A stretch of 64,000 nucleotides of DNA. Origin: Saprospiraceae bacterium (GTDB lineage Bacteria; Bacteroidota; Bacteroidia; Chitinophagales; Saprospiraceae). Numbering within the stretch: the first letter of the stretch is position 1; the number at the start of each line of letters is the position of its first letter. Made by a program: the position numbers and the translations under genes. A model generated the notes under the pieces. The model was not told where the DNA came from and made no database searches. It was given only the letters and a program-made list of their open reading frames with translations. Where the stretch lies: NCBI GenBank assembly GCA_016717145.1, contig JADKGD010000008.1, positions 186,001 to 250,000 on the forward strand, written 5' to 3'. Shown in pieces: positions 1-10,702 of the stretch.

Positions 1-75
1 AAAAATAATTTTTCTTTCAAATATTAGCTTACTGTAATCTTGGATCACTTTTATTTTTGCATCAATTGGTGCACT

Positions 76-1719
76 TTAAAAAGATAGCTCTTTAGCTGAT
101 TTTTCAATCATACATCCTACAGGTATATGAATTTGATATGTATCGCAAATGGTATAACCTGTTGTTATTTTTTTATTTCTTTACCCAAATCGGATCTAAT
201 ACTTTGTGGAAGCCCGACAATATTTACATCCACAAAAATCCTTGATCCAGTTTTTAATATTTTTTTTGATGAAGAGAAAGTATATTCATAATTATATGGA
301 TAATTTCTTTGAACTAATTTTAGCTTATCAATGCCCTCAAAACCGTTGTCAAGAACATAAGCAGCAAATTTATCATCGGGTAGCGCTGAAATGAAGTGAT
401 AGTTCAAATATTCAATGCCAATTCCGCTTAAAGTTTGTTTAAGTCTAATTGATGGCAATAGTTCATTCAAATCTGTAATGTCTATGTTATTTGAAATAAT
501 GTTGTCTTTATAAGTGTATGACTTGGTTTTTATTAATTTTGAATTTTCGCCATCGACTAAGAGTGCCATCCTGTTTCCTGTAAATGAGCCCTGATAGCCA
601 AATGGATTTGTTTGTGATGTACACTCCAGAAAAATGGTATCACCTTCAAGTGGAACGGCTAAAATGGCGTGATTGAATGGATTATGCGGTTTTTGTATGT
701 TGACATATCGTGGATTTTGTCCGCCCATAATAATGATATAGTTGGAAGGGATATCAACGATGTTTAGCATCGTTTTCATATAATTACTCAAAGCTTTACA
801 ATCTCCATATTTGTAATTGTGTACATCCTGAGCAGGCATTGGTTTAAAACCGCCTATGCCAAGTTGGATACTGACGTATCTCATATTATCCTGCAGGTAG
901 TTATATAATTTACGCACAATAGCTTTTTTATCAGTTTCCAATCCTGCAATAGCTTTGATTTCCACTTGTGTCTTTTCATCCAGTATATCCATGCCTTCAT
1001 TAAGTTTTGAAAGCCATTGTCCAAAAGATTTCCAGGTTTTCATTTCACCTTCTACATTGTCCATCTGGAAAGACTCCAGGATTGGAGTAATGATGTGAGA
1101 ACTTTCAGATTCCAATATTTTTTTACAAAAAGCTGGTGTAATTCCAGTCATTTCCCAAGAATAATTGATAGTTTCTAATTTTTTTTCAATATTAGGTTGT
1201 CCCCATATTGTTTCATTAAACCTAACTTTATTCATCGTATCGTGGTTTATAACCAGAAAATTACTTTTTATGATAGACGTATTGGTAGGATATATTGGAG
1301 AGTGACTATCTATATGAAATGACTGAGATGATATTGTACTATATTCGGTTTTAATAATGTAGGGTACTAGATTTTCATTACATTCATAGGTTAAACATCT
1401 TACATCTGTTGCTATTGTCGATTCATTAACAGCTGATATATCCTGCATTTCTTTCTTTTTGACAGACTTTACTTTTTTTCCTTCAGGCGTCCATATTTCC
1501 AATATTATATCTTCTATTTTGGTGAATTTGTCATAACAAACTATAAATTCAGTTTCATTTTTATCATTTCTATCCAATATGGCCGATACAATCTTAGTTG
1601 AATAGTGTATTTTATTTTTGTTAAATATCTCTATCTGATCATGCATGTCAAGTATGATGGAAGATTGACATTTTCAGACCAATCAAAATCAATAATAGTA
1701 TATTTACCAGCGCGCGCAA
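76..1719 (-). pseudogene. DUF3857/transglutaminase-like envelope protein, frameshifted at both ends
   Basis: The longest uninterrupted frame is 165-1646 (493 codons). It holds a DUF3857-like N-terminal half and a transglutaminase-like core with the Cys motif YGDCKALS, the family's usual catalytic Cys site. Two breaks are visible. At the 3' end a run of seven T (168-174) closes the frame, but a one-base shift continues as ITTGYTICDTYQIHIPVG to a stop at 76-78, resembling the family's C-terminal strand. At the 5' end the frame opens without a signal peptide; a one-base shift near 1650 joins it to a hydrophobic stretch (VNILLLILIGL) starting at a TTG at 1719. The gene follows the DUF3857 gene at 1732 and is probably co-transcribed with it. 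Likely periplasmic or cell-surface; substrate unknown. The exact start is uncertain. Confidence 0.62.
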
Positions 1720-1731
1720 TTATCTGAGAAT

Positions 1732-3729
1732 TTATATTTTTTTCAAGATAATAGGTTCACTAATTTTGTTTAACATTGTTTCAAAACTAATTTTAACGTC
1801 CTGATATTCTGAAGGTAAATAGGAAGTTCTTAAAATTTTAAAATCTGCCATTATCGTAAGCTTTTTAAGTCCATTACTATATGAGGTACTATATTTTAAA
1901 GAAATAGATTTGTCTTCCATTGCTGCGTTAAGGTTTGCGGGTACTTCATAACTATATTCGCTTGGGATGTCGATTATCGTTATCAGCTTGTAATCAAGCG
2001 AATAAGGAAAGTCAATAATAGATTTACGTTCTTCTCTTTTAAATGGGTTGGATTCAAAAGGTGGATGGATAAATGGTTTAATATATAAAAACTGGTCATC
2101 TGATATTACATTACTAAACTTTGTCCTAAGTTTTATAATGTTTTGCTTTTGATCTGTAATAGCTATGGAATCAAGAGCCATTTCTCCCTCAGGTATGAAT
2201 TTTTTAAGGTATGTAATTGAATCATTTTCTTTTAAATAGATAATATCATCAAAAGCAAAATATCCACTTCTATTAATTTTGGAAATATAATTCAGTTTCC
2301 CATCTTTTATTATGATATCAGATTGAACAACTTGTTTTCCAATGCAGTCATTTTTAAGATCAATCCATCCCGAAGATTTTTTCCCAACTATCCATCCATT
2401 TCCGTTCAAACATCTTTTAGGTAAAATTCCAAATGGCAATTCAGATGTGGGATCTGAAAACACTAATTTGTCATTGATAATACTAAGAGCAACTACATAA
2501 TTAAAATCAGAGTAATCAGGATACACGGGATGAAGCGTTCCATTGCCCCTTGTGCTTAAAATAACCGGATATGTGATTATACCTAAATGATTTAGTGCCG
2601 CTATATAGTTTAAGTTAATATCGCCAATGTCTCCTTTTCCTTCTTTCAGAAGTTTACTACCATTTAAATCTGTGTAATAATGAAATGAGCCATCCCATTT
2701 TACATTTTTTGAGAAGTAGTCATATGTTTTTGTGGCTAAAGTTTGAAGGTTAGAGGTATCTTTAGTGGCAATTATTTTTTCAATAAAATCTCCATCTTTT
2801 ATTCTGGACCCGAAATTTTCATTTTCAAGTAATTCTAAATTAAATTTATCATAACTGCCCGCAAAAGTTTGTAAAACTGAATTTGGAAACTGAACTGTAA
2901 TCAGTTGGTGGGTGACTTTCGCTCTGGAATCCTCTATGTTAACCATTAGCGGTTCTACTTCTTGGGCAGCGATGTTAGTAAAAGCCAATTTGCGACTATT
3001 ATATTGTATATCAAATTGATCAAATTCTGTGCTACGGCCAGTTAGTCGATTATCTGTAGTAGTTTTAAAATTAACTGATCTTGAGCTTGTACTGATTGCA
3101 TCCTTGATTGGCACAATACCTCCTACGACATTAATTTGATATTTGAAATATTCAGGTATTTGAACTGAAAATTCATTATACAATACGGGAATATCTTCTT
3201 GAACAAACCAATCTTCAATATTTGTGTAATAATCTGAACTTAGGGAATATTCAAATTCAAATACAGAACCTTTTTGTAGATTTGGAATTGCAATGGTAAC
3301 TTTTTTAAAGTAGTTGCTGTATTGCACATTAAAAACATTTTCATCATTAAACTTAGTCTCTATCGTTTTCCCATTTTGTAAGTTATATGTCCTACCTTTT
3401 AACCCACTTATCTTAACTTTACCTGCTCCTGATTTCGGACTGTAATAATAGAAACTTACATTCCCTATATCTTTGGCTTCATTATTAAATATTTTTATTT
3501 GAGTCTTTTGATCTAAATGTGCTTTAAATCCATCCGGCTGATGGTAAATAATATCTCTATCGCCACTTTTATAAGTGATCATTGCATTAGCATTTGAATC
3601 TATTTCGCAAAGGGTAAGTTTTAACAGTTCTGTTGTAACTTTGCCATATTGGTATTTCTGACCGGACAAGGTTAGCTGACCAAATAACAACAAAGAAATT
3701 CCATAAATATATAGTTTTGTTTTTTTCAT
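1732..3729 (-). CDS. DUF3857 domain-containing exported protein
   Basis: This is an intact 665-residue protein with an N-terminal signal peptide (MKKTKLYIYGISLLLFG, cleavage probably near SGQ). It has the usual opening of Bacteroidota DUF3857 proteins (KYGKVT..L, a Ser/Asn/Ala-rich strand, then a long beta-rich domain). The middle resembles a transglutaminase-like fold (KEGKGDIGDINLNYIAALNHLG), but the position normally held by the catalytic Cys reads Ile (GDIGDIN against GDCKD), so this copy may lack peptidase or transferase activity. The C-terminal part is a beta-domain typical of the family. It lies just upstream of a second DUF3857 gene on the same strand, and such genes often occur in tandem in Bacteroidota. 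Function is unknown; a periplasmic or outer-envelope role is inferred. Confidence 0.8.
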   Translation of the reverse strand: MKKTKLYIYGISLLLFGQLTLSGQKYQYGKVTTELLKLTLCEIDSNANAMITYKSGDRDIIYHQPDGFKAHLDQKTQIKIFNNEAKDIGNVSFYYYSPKSGAGKVKISGLKGRTYNLQNGKTIETKFNDENVFNVQYSNYFKKVTIAIPNLQKGSVFEFEYSLSSDYYTNIEDWFVQEDIPVLYNEFSVQIPEYFKYQINVVGGIVPIKDAISTSSRSVNFKTTTDNRLTGRSTEFDQFDIQYNSRKLAFTNIAAQEVEPLMVNIEDSRAKVTHQLITVQFPNSVLQTFAGSYDKFNLELLENENFGSRIKDGDFIEKIIATKDTSNLQTLATKTYDYFSKNVKWDGSFHYYTDLNGSKLLKEGKGDIGDINLNYIAALNHLGIITYPVILSTRGNGTLHPVYPDYSDFNYVVALSIINDKLVFSDPTSELPFGILPKRCLNGNGWIVGKKSSGWIDLKNDCIGKQVVQSDIIIKDGKLNYISKINRSGYFAFDDIIYLKENDSITYLKKFIPEGEMALDSIAITDQKQNIIKLRTKFSNVISDDQFLYIKPFIHPPFESNPFKREERKSIIDFPYSLDYKLITIIDIPSEYSYEVPANLNAAMEDKSISLKYSTSYSNGLKKLTIMADFKILRTSYLPSEYQDVKISFETMLNKISEPIILKKI

Positions 3730-3973
3730 TGTTAATAATTTATATTTTAACAGTAACGCGAATTAATCAATAATAATCTTTTGATTTTTATAAAATCCAA
3801 TTTACATAATATACTTTGTTTCATTACATTCAAGTAGACAATCCAGGTTATTTATTGCATCGATTTTTGATATTCCAAAATTCTTCACAATCATATAATT
3901 TTATTTTATTTTTAAGCACAATATATCAAAGTTTATATTCAAAAAGCAATAATATGTTTAAAGACAAACCTAC

Positions 3974-5041
3974 CTAACCCAAAGCATTGCCTTGAATAGT
4001 TGCTTTATATTTTTCTATTTGTCTGTGCATTACCTTAAACCAAAGAGGTGGAAAGAGGGACAATAACATCATAGCTGGGTAGCCAGTTGGCATCTGTGGG
4101 CTTTCATCAAAATGTCTCAAGGTTTGATATTTTCGATTTGCAAGATAATGGTGGTCTGAATGTCTCGTAACTTCCAAAAGCAATATTCGTCCAAGGCTAT
4201 GATTGGAATTCCAAGAGTGGATTGGCAAAGTCCGCTCATAAGTTTTGGCGTCAATTTTTTTACGGCGAAGCCCATAGTGTTCGATATAATTTACTGTCTC
4301 CAATAAAAGAAACCCAATTGCGGCACCTCCCAGATATAGCAGCATTGTGTTCATGCCAAAAAACCAAAAAATCCCGAGTACCAAAGCTCCCTGGATGATC
4401 TGAAATCTGAGCATTTCATTCTTTAGACTCCAAATAGACTGTTTGAGACTTTTTAGTCGCTTACCCTCCAGCTGCCATGCCGAATACCAACTGTCGGGGA
4501 TTGAACGTGAAAAAAAAGAATAAACATTTTCACCGTAGCGAGCAGATGCAGGATCTTCATCAGTAGATACATTTTTATGATGTCCTCTATTATGCTCTAT
4601 AAAGAAATGCATGTACTGGGTAGTTAAAAGAAGCATTTTACTCATCATTTGTTCATACCATGTATTCCTGTGGCCAAGTTCATGGGCAGCATTGATGCCA
4701 AGCGCTCCGCAAGACATTCCATATGCAGTCATCATTCCTATTTTTTCATATATTACTAGCGTATCATCGCTGACTCTCCATAAAAAATAACCTAGTAAAG
4801 CAAATTGGATCGGAACAAGCCCATATAATAAATAATCATAAAATTTATCATCTTTTGCCAAGTCTTCTTCGATGGCATTCAGGTTTTTATTTGTGCCATT
4901 AAAGAAAAATTCAAGTACAGGAATGAGCCCAAAAACATATACAAGGGCAATATAAGTATAATATCCTCCTAAATAAATCGAAATAAATACCAACAATGGC
5001 GTAACGTACACAAATGTGTATTTAAGTAAATGACGATTCAT
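3974..5041 (-). CDS. alkB: Alkane 1-monooxygenase (AlkB-type membrane di-iron hydroxylase)
   Basis: A 355-residue integral membrane protein with several hydrophobic segments and the full histidine set of AlkB-type fatty-acid-desaturase-fold hydroxylases. These are HELGH (residues 120-124), EHNRGHH (149-155), the AlkB signature NYIEHYGL (251-258) and HSDHH (294-298), plus H275 and H281 in HSWNSNHSLGR. The family oxidises terminal methyl groups of medium-chain alkanes or related lipids using rubredoxin as electron donor. No rubredoxin or rubredoxin reductase gene is in the window, so electrons must come from elsewhere. It is shorter than the roughly 400 residues of the classical Pseudomonas enzyme but has all metal ligands. 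It starts 40 bp after the PKD/T9SS gene on the same strand, so read-through is possible. The substrate cannot be read from sequence. Confidence 0.9.
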   Translation of the reverse strand: MNRHLLKYTFVYVTPLLVFISIYLGGYYTYIALVYVFGLIPVLEFFFNGTNKNLNAIEEDLAKDDKFYDYLLYGLVPIQFALLGYFLWRVSDDTLVIYEKIGMMTAYGMSCGALGINAAHELGHRNTWYEQMMSKMLLLTTQYMHFFIEHNRGHHKNVSTDEDPASARYGENVYSFFSRSIPDSWYSAWQLEGKRLKSLKQSIWSLKNEMLRFQIIQGALVLGIFWFFGMNTMLLYLGGAAIGFLLLETVNYIEHYGLRRKKIDAKTYERTLPIHSWNSNHSLGRILLLEVTRHSDHHYLANRKYQTLRHFDESPQMPTGYPAMMLLSLFPPLWFKVMHRQIEKYKATIQGNALG

Positions 5042-5081
5042 GGCTTTTTTATATTATTTTTATTCACCAGATTTTTTAACA

Positions 5082-7760
5082 TTAATGGCTGACAATAAAA
5101 GACAAAGATCTGCTATTTTTGAGGCCATCACTGATTTGGATAAAATACGGACCATTATTTAGCATTGCTGTCTGAAATGAAAATTGATTTTTGCCTTGTT
5201 TTACTTTATCATTATATAGTACTTTTACCAAGCTACCCGTTGAATTAAATAGTTTAAAATTCAATTTTTGAGTATTTGTTAAATCAAAGTCTATAGTTAC
5301 TTTATCTATACTTACCGGATTTGGATACAATGAGATATTTTCCAGAAAAGGGAAATCTTTTGTTGCAACCTGACCAACAGAAACATAGGATAACTTTTGA
5401 ACACTATCTGAGCCATTAAAATTACTCACTTTGAGTTTAACTTCAAATACCCCCGCAGAATCATACGTGATGGTAGGATTTTTAATAAAAGAGGCCTCTG
5501 GTTTCCCACCGTTAAATAACCAGTTCCACTTATTTGGACTGCCAGTTGATAAGTCTGAAAATAAGATCGAGTCGCCTATATTTATATTTGTCTTGTCGGA
5601 AGCAAAATTTACTTTTGGAGCTTCTTTTGACAATACGGTGATCGCTTTAGATATTACTTTCGTATGTGTACCAACAGAGTTTTCAGCCGTTAATGATACT
5701 AAAAAAGTTCCTGTTTTATTGTAGGTGATTACAGGATTAGTCAACAAACTTGTAGCAGGTGTTCCACTTTGAAATGTCCATTTATACCTTATTGAATTAT
5801 CAGAACTAAGATTTGTAAAAGCTATAGAATCTCCTATTAAAATGGTATCCCGATCAAAAATAAAAGAAGCAACAGGTTTCTGTATTGGATCAAGGATGTG
5901 AATATAATCTATCTTTGTGATGCTGTCTGTCCCCAAATCGGTTGTGACGACTAATTTTACATCATATGATCCATTTTCAGTCCAAACAACTACTGGATTT
6001 TTTTCTGTCGAAGTAGCTGGAATTCCGTTTTCAAAGGTCCATGTCCAAGCTGTAGCATCCTTGTAAGTAATGTCGTTAAATGTTATTATTGAATCTTTAG
6101 GCGTTGTGGTTTTGTCGGATACAAACTCAGCCAGAGGTCTGCTTGAAAAATCGGATTCGCTGACCAATTGTCCAAGCCAGTTACTGTGATTTCTGGTTTC
6201 TCCGTATGAACCTGCAACCCAGGATTCGATCCTATTGTCAAGATATCTGCGTGATGCAGCAGTATAGTCACCCCATCTTGTCGAAATATCCGATGGGGAC
6301 CCAATGGCTGTAAGACCTGCTTTTAGTATTGTTTCATCACTCCACTCAAAAATATCATTTTTACCCTTACAAATCCTTTGAGCTTGACTTCCATACAATT
6401 GCGGCCCTGAAAACACATAATTCATTAAGATATCATCATCAGTCTCAGAACTTCCAAATGATGTGAAAGTTGGATAAGCATAGTCTTTGCCAACATCAGT
6501 CAATATGGTAGATGTCATAATTAAATCCTGGACATTAAGTCTACCATAAAAAATACCTACATCTCCGCCTATAGTGCCTACATGCGCCCCAAAATGGATG
6601 GTGCCATCAAGATGAATGGCTGATCTTATACGCGCGCCACCTGTATCAAGCAAGGTATTTATATCTTTTTGCCTTGCATCCGGAGGATAGGTCATTTCGG
6701 GACCGACAATTAATAATGTCATCAACTCCGGATTATTATAGAGGGAAGCAGTTGTGTAATTAAAATGATAATTGTTGCCACCACCCCAAGGGTTGTTGCT
6801 TATAAAATACATTCCGGGATTGACATGATTTTTCCATCCCGACTCTACGGGAACCGGATTAAATATTCTTTCATTATTGACACCCCTTAAATTTTTATAA
6901 TATTTCCAATCTATGGCCTTACCATCATATCCAGTGGTTTTGTCAATTTGGAATATTACGGAATATTGAAAAACGTCTTCACTGCTAAACATATTGCCGC
7001 TTATGTAAAAATCTTTGTCTGAAATAGATAAATTGGGGAAATCAAACCAGACGTCATCACCTGAAGGATTGCTTTTAATTTTAAAATAACTCCATTCACC
7101 ATTTGGGTCTTCTGTTTTTGAAAAGGCAATACAAATATAACTATTTGATGGTTCAGATCCATGTTGGAACATGATGATGAATTTATTTTCCACAGCATCG
7201 TAAATAATTCTGGGGTCAGACATTCGTGTCCCCAGACCAAGCAATTTGAAGAAATCAGCATCTCCTTTTCTGAAAGTCACTAAACCATCAGGCCTTGTGA
7301 ATATAATGTTTGAATTTATCGCCGAAACAATAAATCCATTTCTTGAAACTGCCATTGAATTGTCCATCGGTATACTATTGTCTCTGATGTTTCCTCGGAA
7401 ATTATTCAATAATTTGGGAGGAACTACGTTATTCCTTGTATTGTTTACTGTCTGATTAATTGAAGGGTTAGCTTGTTTTCTAACAGCATTAGCAGCGTCT
7501 TTTAATATTTTATGGTCTGCTTTAGATATGGCTTCGTTATGACTAAATGTCGAAAAATTTTTTAAAACTACATTCCAGTCATCTTTAATTAATGAAGGTA
7601 ACAGCGTTCCACTGGATGGCGTAGAAAAAATCTCTGAACCTTTATTGGCACTAAACTCCATACCGTTCAGATTAGGTATAATCATCTTTGATTTCTGAGA
7701 TAATACAATTGTGGAACACGAAAATATTATTAGAATAAGCGTTTTATGTGTTAGTGTCAT
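5082..7760 (-). CDS. T9SS-secreted protein with three PKD domains (copy 1)
   Basis: An intact 892-residue secreted protein. It has a signal peptide (MTLTHKTLILIIFSCSTIVLS), then a region of about 450 residues with propeller-like strands (NSIPMDNSMAVS, RMSDPRIIYD, SKTEDPNGEW). Three PKD-type Ig domains follow at about residues 540-620, 630-710 and 715-795, each with a WxWxF core and a 'NPxxxYxxxGxxxVxLxV' strand. The C-terminus is a type IX secretion sorting domain (LYPNPVSIDKVTI to the end). Such proteins are exported through the outer membrane by T9SS and attached to the surface or released. It has an equal-length tandem paralogue at 7844-10519. No catalytic motif was recognised; an adhesion or binding role is inferred. 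Confidence 0.85.
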   Translation of the reverse strand: MTLTHKTLILIIFSCSTIVLSQKSKMIIPNLNGMEFSANKGSEIFSTPSSGTLLPSLIKDDWNVVLKNFSTFSHNEAISKADHKILKDAANAVRKQANPSINQTVNNTRNNVVPPKLLNNFRGNIRDNSIPMDNSMAVSRNGFIVSAINSNIIFTRPDGLVTFRKGDADFFKLLGLGTRMSDPRIIYDAVENKFIIMFQHGSEPSNSYICIAFSKTEDPNGEWSYFKIKSNPSGDDVWFDFPNLSISDKDFYISGNMFSSEDVFQYSVIFQIDKTTGYDGKAIDWKYYKNLRGVNNERIFNPVPVESGWKNHVNPGMYFISNNPWGGGNNYHFNYTTASLYNNPELMTLLIVGPEMTYPPDARQKDINTLLDTGGARIRSAIHLDGTIHFGAHVGTIGGDVGIFYGRLNVQDLIMTSTILTDVGKDYAYPTFTSFGSSETDDDILMNYVFSGPQLYGSQAQRICKGKNDIFEWSDETILKAGLTAIGSPSDISTRWGDYTAASRRYLDNRIESWVAGSYGETRNHSNWLGQLVSESDFSSRPLAEFVSDKTTTPKDSIITFNDITYKDATAWTWTFENGIPATSTEKNPVVVWTENGSYDVKLVVTTDLGTDSITKIDYIHILDPIQKPVASFIFDRDTILIGDSIAFTNLSSDNSIRYKWTFQSGTPATSLLTNPVITYNKTGTFLVSLTAENSVGTHTKVISKAITVLSKEAPKVNFASDKTNINIGDSILFSDLSTGSPNKWNWLFNGGKPEASFIKNPTITYDSAGVFEVKLKVSNFNGSDSVQKLSYVSVGQVATKDFPFLENISLYPNPVSIDKVTIDFDLTNTQKLNFKLFNSTGSLVKVLYNDKVKQGKNQFSFQTAMLNNGPYFIQISDGLKNSRSLSFIVSH

Positions 7761-7843
7761 GTAGATTAATTTATTATTTTGTTTTATTCGAAATTGCCTA
7801 AATGTTTTAATTTAGGCATTATTATTTTGATTCTTATCTATGT

Positions 7844-10519
7844 CTATTTACTTACGATAAATCTTAAAGTGTAATTTCGACTATTTTTATTAGAAATATT
7901 TAGAAAATAAATCCCATTTATAAGATCTTGAACATTAAATGAAAATTCATTTTTACCGGTTTTTGCTAAGTCGTCATAGAGAATTTTTATGGACCGACCA
8001 TTAATATCTACTAAGTCAAATTTTAGTTTCTGGCTATCTCGTAGTTTAAACGAAAGGGTTACTCTGTCCCCATTTACCGGATTAGGATATAATTGGTATG
8101 CTGTTAAAAATCAGGCTCAATTACTCCGACTTGTCCTACACTAATATATCCGGATTTTGTTGTAGTGCTGGTTCCAAATTCATTACCCGTTTGAAGCGTA
8201 ACTGAATACACACCGGCATTATTAAACTTGATTATAGGGTTTTGCAAAATAGAAGTGCCCGGAGTACCACCTTCAATGGTCCATAGCCATCCGGTTGGGC
8301 CACCTTTTGAAATATCTGAAAATACTACATCTGCACCAATATTGACCGAAGTTGCGGAAGCAGAAAATTCAGAAATAGGCGTAAATCGGGAAATTACAGT
8401 TACCGCTTTTTGTTTTATTTTTGTAGAGGTGCCAGCAATATTGGCTGCTGTCATAGAAACCAAATGGCTGCCCAATTTGGGATATCTGATGATAGGATCT
8501 TTTTCAATGCTAAAACCTGGGCTGCCCTGATTAAAGGTCCATTTGTAAGTAACCGCATTAGATGAACTCAGATTGGTAAACTTAACCATATCATCCTTAA
8601 AAATTGTATCTTTAGCTATGCTGAAATCTGCTATAGGCTTTACCACTGCATCTTGAACGTGGATGTAATCAATTTTTGTTATGGTATCGACACCAAGGTC
8701 GTTTTTTACGATAAGTGTCACTGAGTATGCGCCGTTTTCTTTCCATTCCACTATTGGGTTTTGAATATTTGAAGTTTCCGGCGTGCCACCTTCGAAACTC
8801 CATTGCCATTTTGAAGCGTTTTTTTGTGTAATGTCTTTAAAGGCAATCGATGTGTTTTTAGGTGCTGTAGTCTTTGTTGCCACAAACTCACCCATAGGAA
8901 TGGTGTTGAAAGCTTCTTCATTTACATACTGACCTAACCATGTACCATAACTTTTTTGTTCACCAAAACATCCGGTAACCCAATTTTCTATTCTGTCATT
9001 AAAAAACCTTCTGCATGAGGTAGTATAGTCACCCCATCGCTCGTTATTGTCTGGAAGCACGTCGACAAAGCTTGTCCCCTCTTTCAATGTCACTGGATTG
9101 CTCCAATCAAAATTTTCTCCTGTACCTGAACAGACACGCTGTTGTTGTCCGGGTAAAATATCAGGACCGCTAACAAGATAGTTGACCAATATTTCTTCAT
9201 CACTTTCTTTTTTATTGAAAGCTGAGAAAGAAGGAAAACCATAATCCCTGCCAGGTATAGTAAGAATGTCTGCATCTATTTTTAAAGCTGCAATATTGAT
9301 CCTGCCGTAAAACAATCCTACATCGCCATTAAGGGCCATAACATGACTACCTATGTGGATAATTCCGTCTTTATACAAAGTTGACCAAATGCGACTATCA
9401 AATGTATTCAGCACATTTGTTGTATTCAACTGACGTCCATCTGGCGCTAATTTAGTATCCAGACCTTGCATTTGGAGGGAAACGAGTGACGGGTTTTGAT
9501 TAAGACTACCCGTTGTATAATATAGGTTATAGGTATTTCCTCCCAATGGTTTATTACTTACAAAGTACATGCCCGGATCTGAAAGGTAATTCCAGCTGGA
9601 TGGGGTAGGTACAATGTTGAAAGAAGGTTGCTGGTCAGCATCTTTTAGGTCGTTATAATATTTCCATGTCAAATCATTGCCATCATACCCTTCTTTTTTT
9701 TGAATTTGGTATAAGACAGAATAATTCCAATCTGCGATAGAATCCCGCATCAAGCCTGAGATATATAAATCGTTTTTAGATATAGCAACATTAGGGTAAT
9801 CAAACCAATGATTATCTCCGGATGGATTTCCATCTATTTTATAATAATTCCACTCTCCATTGGGATCTTCCGTTTTTGAAAATGCAATACATAAAAAAGT
9901 ATTTGACGATTCTGATCCGTGAAGACACATAAATATAAATCGATTTTGTTCAACATCATAAATAACCCTTGGGTCATACATTCTCGTTCCCAAACCCAGG
10001 AGCGTAAAAAAATCAGGAAAGCCCTTTTGATATGTAATTACGCCGTCAGGTCCCGTAAATGCCACATTACTGTTTATTCCTGATACGATAAATCCGTTTC
10101 TGGAGATTGCAAATGAATTATCCATGGGTATACTTTCATCGCGTGTATTACCCCTGAAATTTAAATTTAAGTAAGGCGATGAGATCTGTTTGGTGATTTT
10201 TTGAACCAGATTGTTGCTACCTTTATTTGCTGAAAATCGAGATAGATTAGTTTCAGATTTTAGTTTTTCAAAATCCTTTGTTGGAATCGAACTCACATGA
10301 CGAAAATTAGATAGGTTTTTTAGCACCACATCCCAGTTTTCTTTTAGGTAAGATGGGTTAATTGTCCCACTTTGAAGGAGTATTTATTAAGGAAGAGCCA
10401 CTATTTATTACAGTTTTTTTTCCTGATACATCCGGAAAGACCATATTATGTTGTTGGGCATAAGATGTGGAAACAGCTATGAAAGTAAAAAAACAAGTGA
10501 GCAAGCATTTGAAATACAT
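7844..10519 (-). pseudogene. T9SS-secreted PKD protein (copy 2), broken by two single-base indels
   Basis: This is a tandem paralogue of the gene at 5082-7760. The uninterrupted body (8104-10329) has the same propeller-like region and three PKD domains, but neither signal peptide nor sorting domain. Both are present in other frames. Upstream, an ATG at 10519 begins MYFKCLLTCFFTFIAV, ending in NTPSKWDN at a stop; removing one base from the T3 run at 10371-10373 restores SGTINPSYLKENWDVVLKNL, matching SGTLLPSLIKDDWNVVLKNF of copy 1. Downstream, adding one base to the A5 run at 8106-8110 restores LTAYQLYPNPVNGDRVTL and a full T9SS domain to a stop at 7844. The repaired gene is about 891 codons, against 892 in copy 1. 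A promoter box lies at 10554. Sequencing error or recent decay are both possible. Confidence 0.8.
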
Positions 10520-10553
10520 AAAAGGTTGTTTTAAATATCATCATTCGGATGAA

Positions 10554-10561
10554 CAAAGATA
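10554..10561 (-). promoter_or_regulatory. -7 box TATCTTTG for PKD copy 2
   Basis: The minus strand reads TATCTTTG, a perfect match to the Bacteroidota -7 consensus TAnnTTTG. It lies about 35 bp before the ATG at 10519, supporting that start over the internal Met at 10329. Confidence 0.5.
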
Positions 10562-10702
10562 ATATAAAACACGATAATTGTGTGCTGAGCCTCTATTTTG
10601 TTTTCAGCATAAATCTGTCAATTATGAAATGCATATTTTTCATTATTGAATTAAAATTGAATAAAAATTGTTAGAATGGCCTATGTATTCAGGAGAAAAC
10701 GT

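Noticed and set aside
1647..1745. Alternative upstream frame reading IIARAGKYTIIDFDWSEN before the first DUF3857/transglutaminase gene
   Set aside because: It has no start codon and no signal peptide. The other frame gives a hydrophobic signal-like stretch, so it is preferred, although neither is proven.
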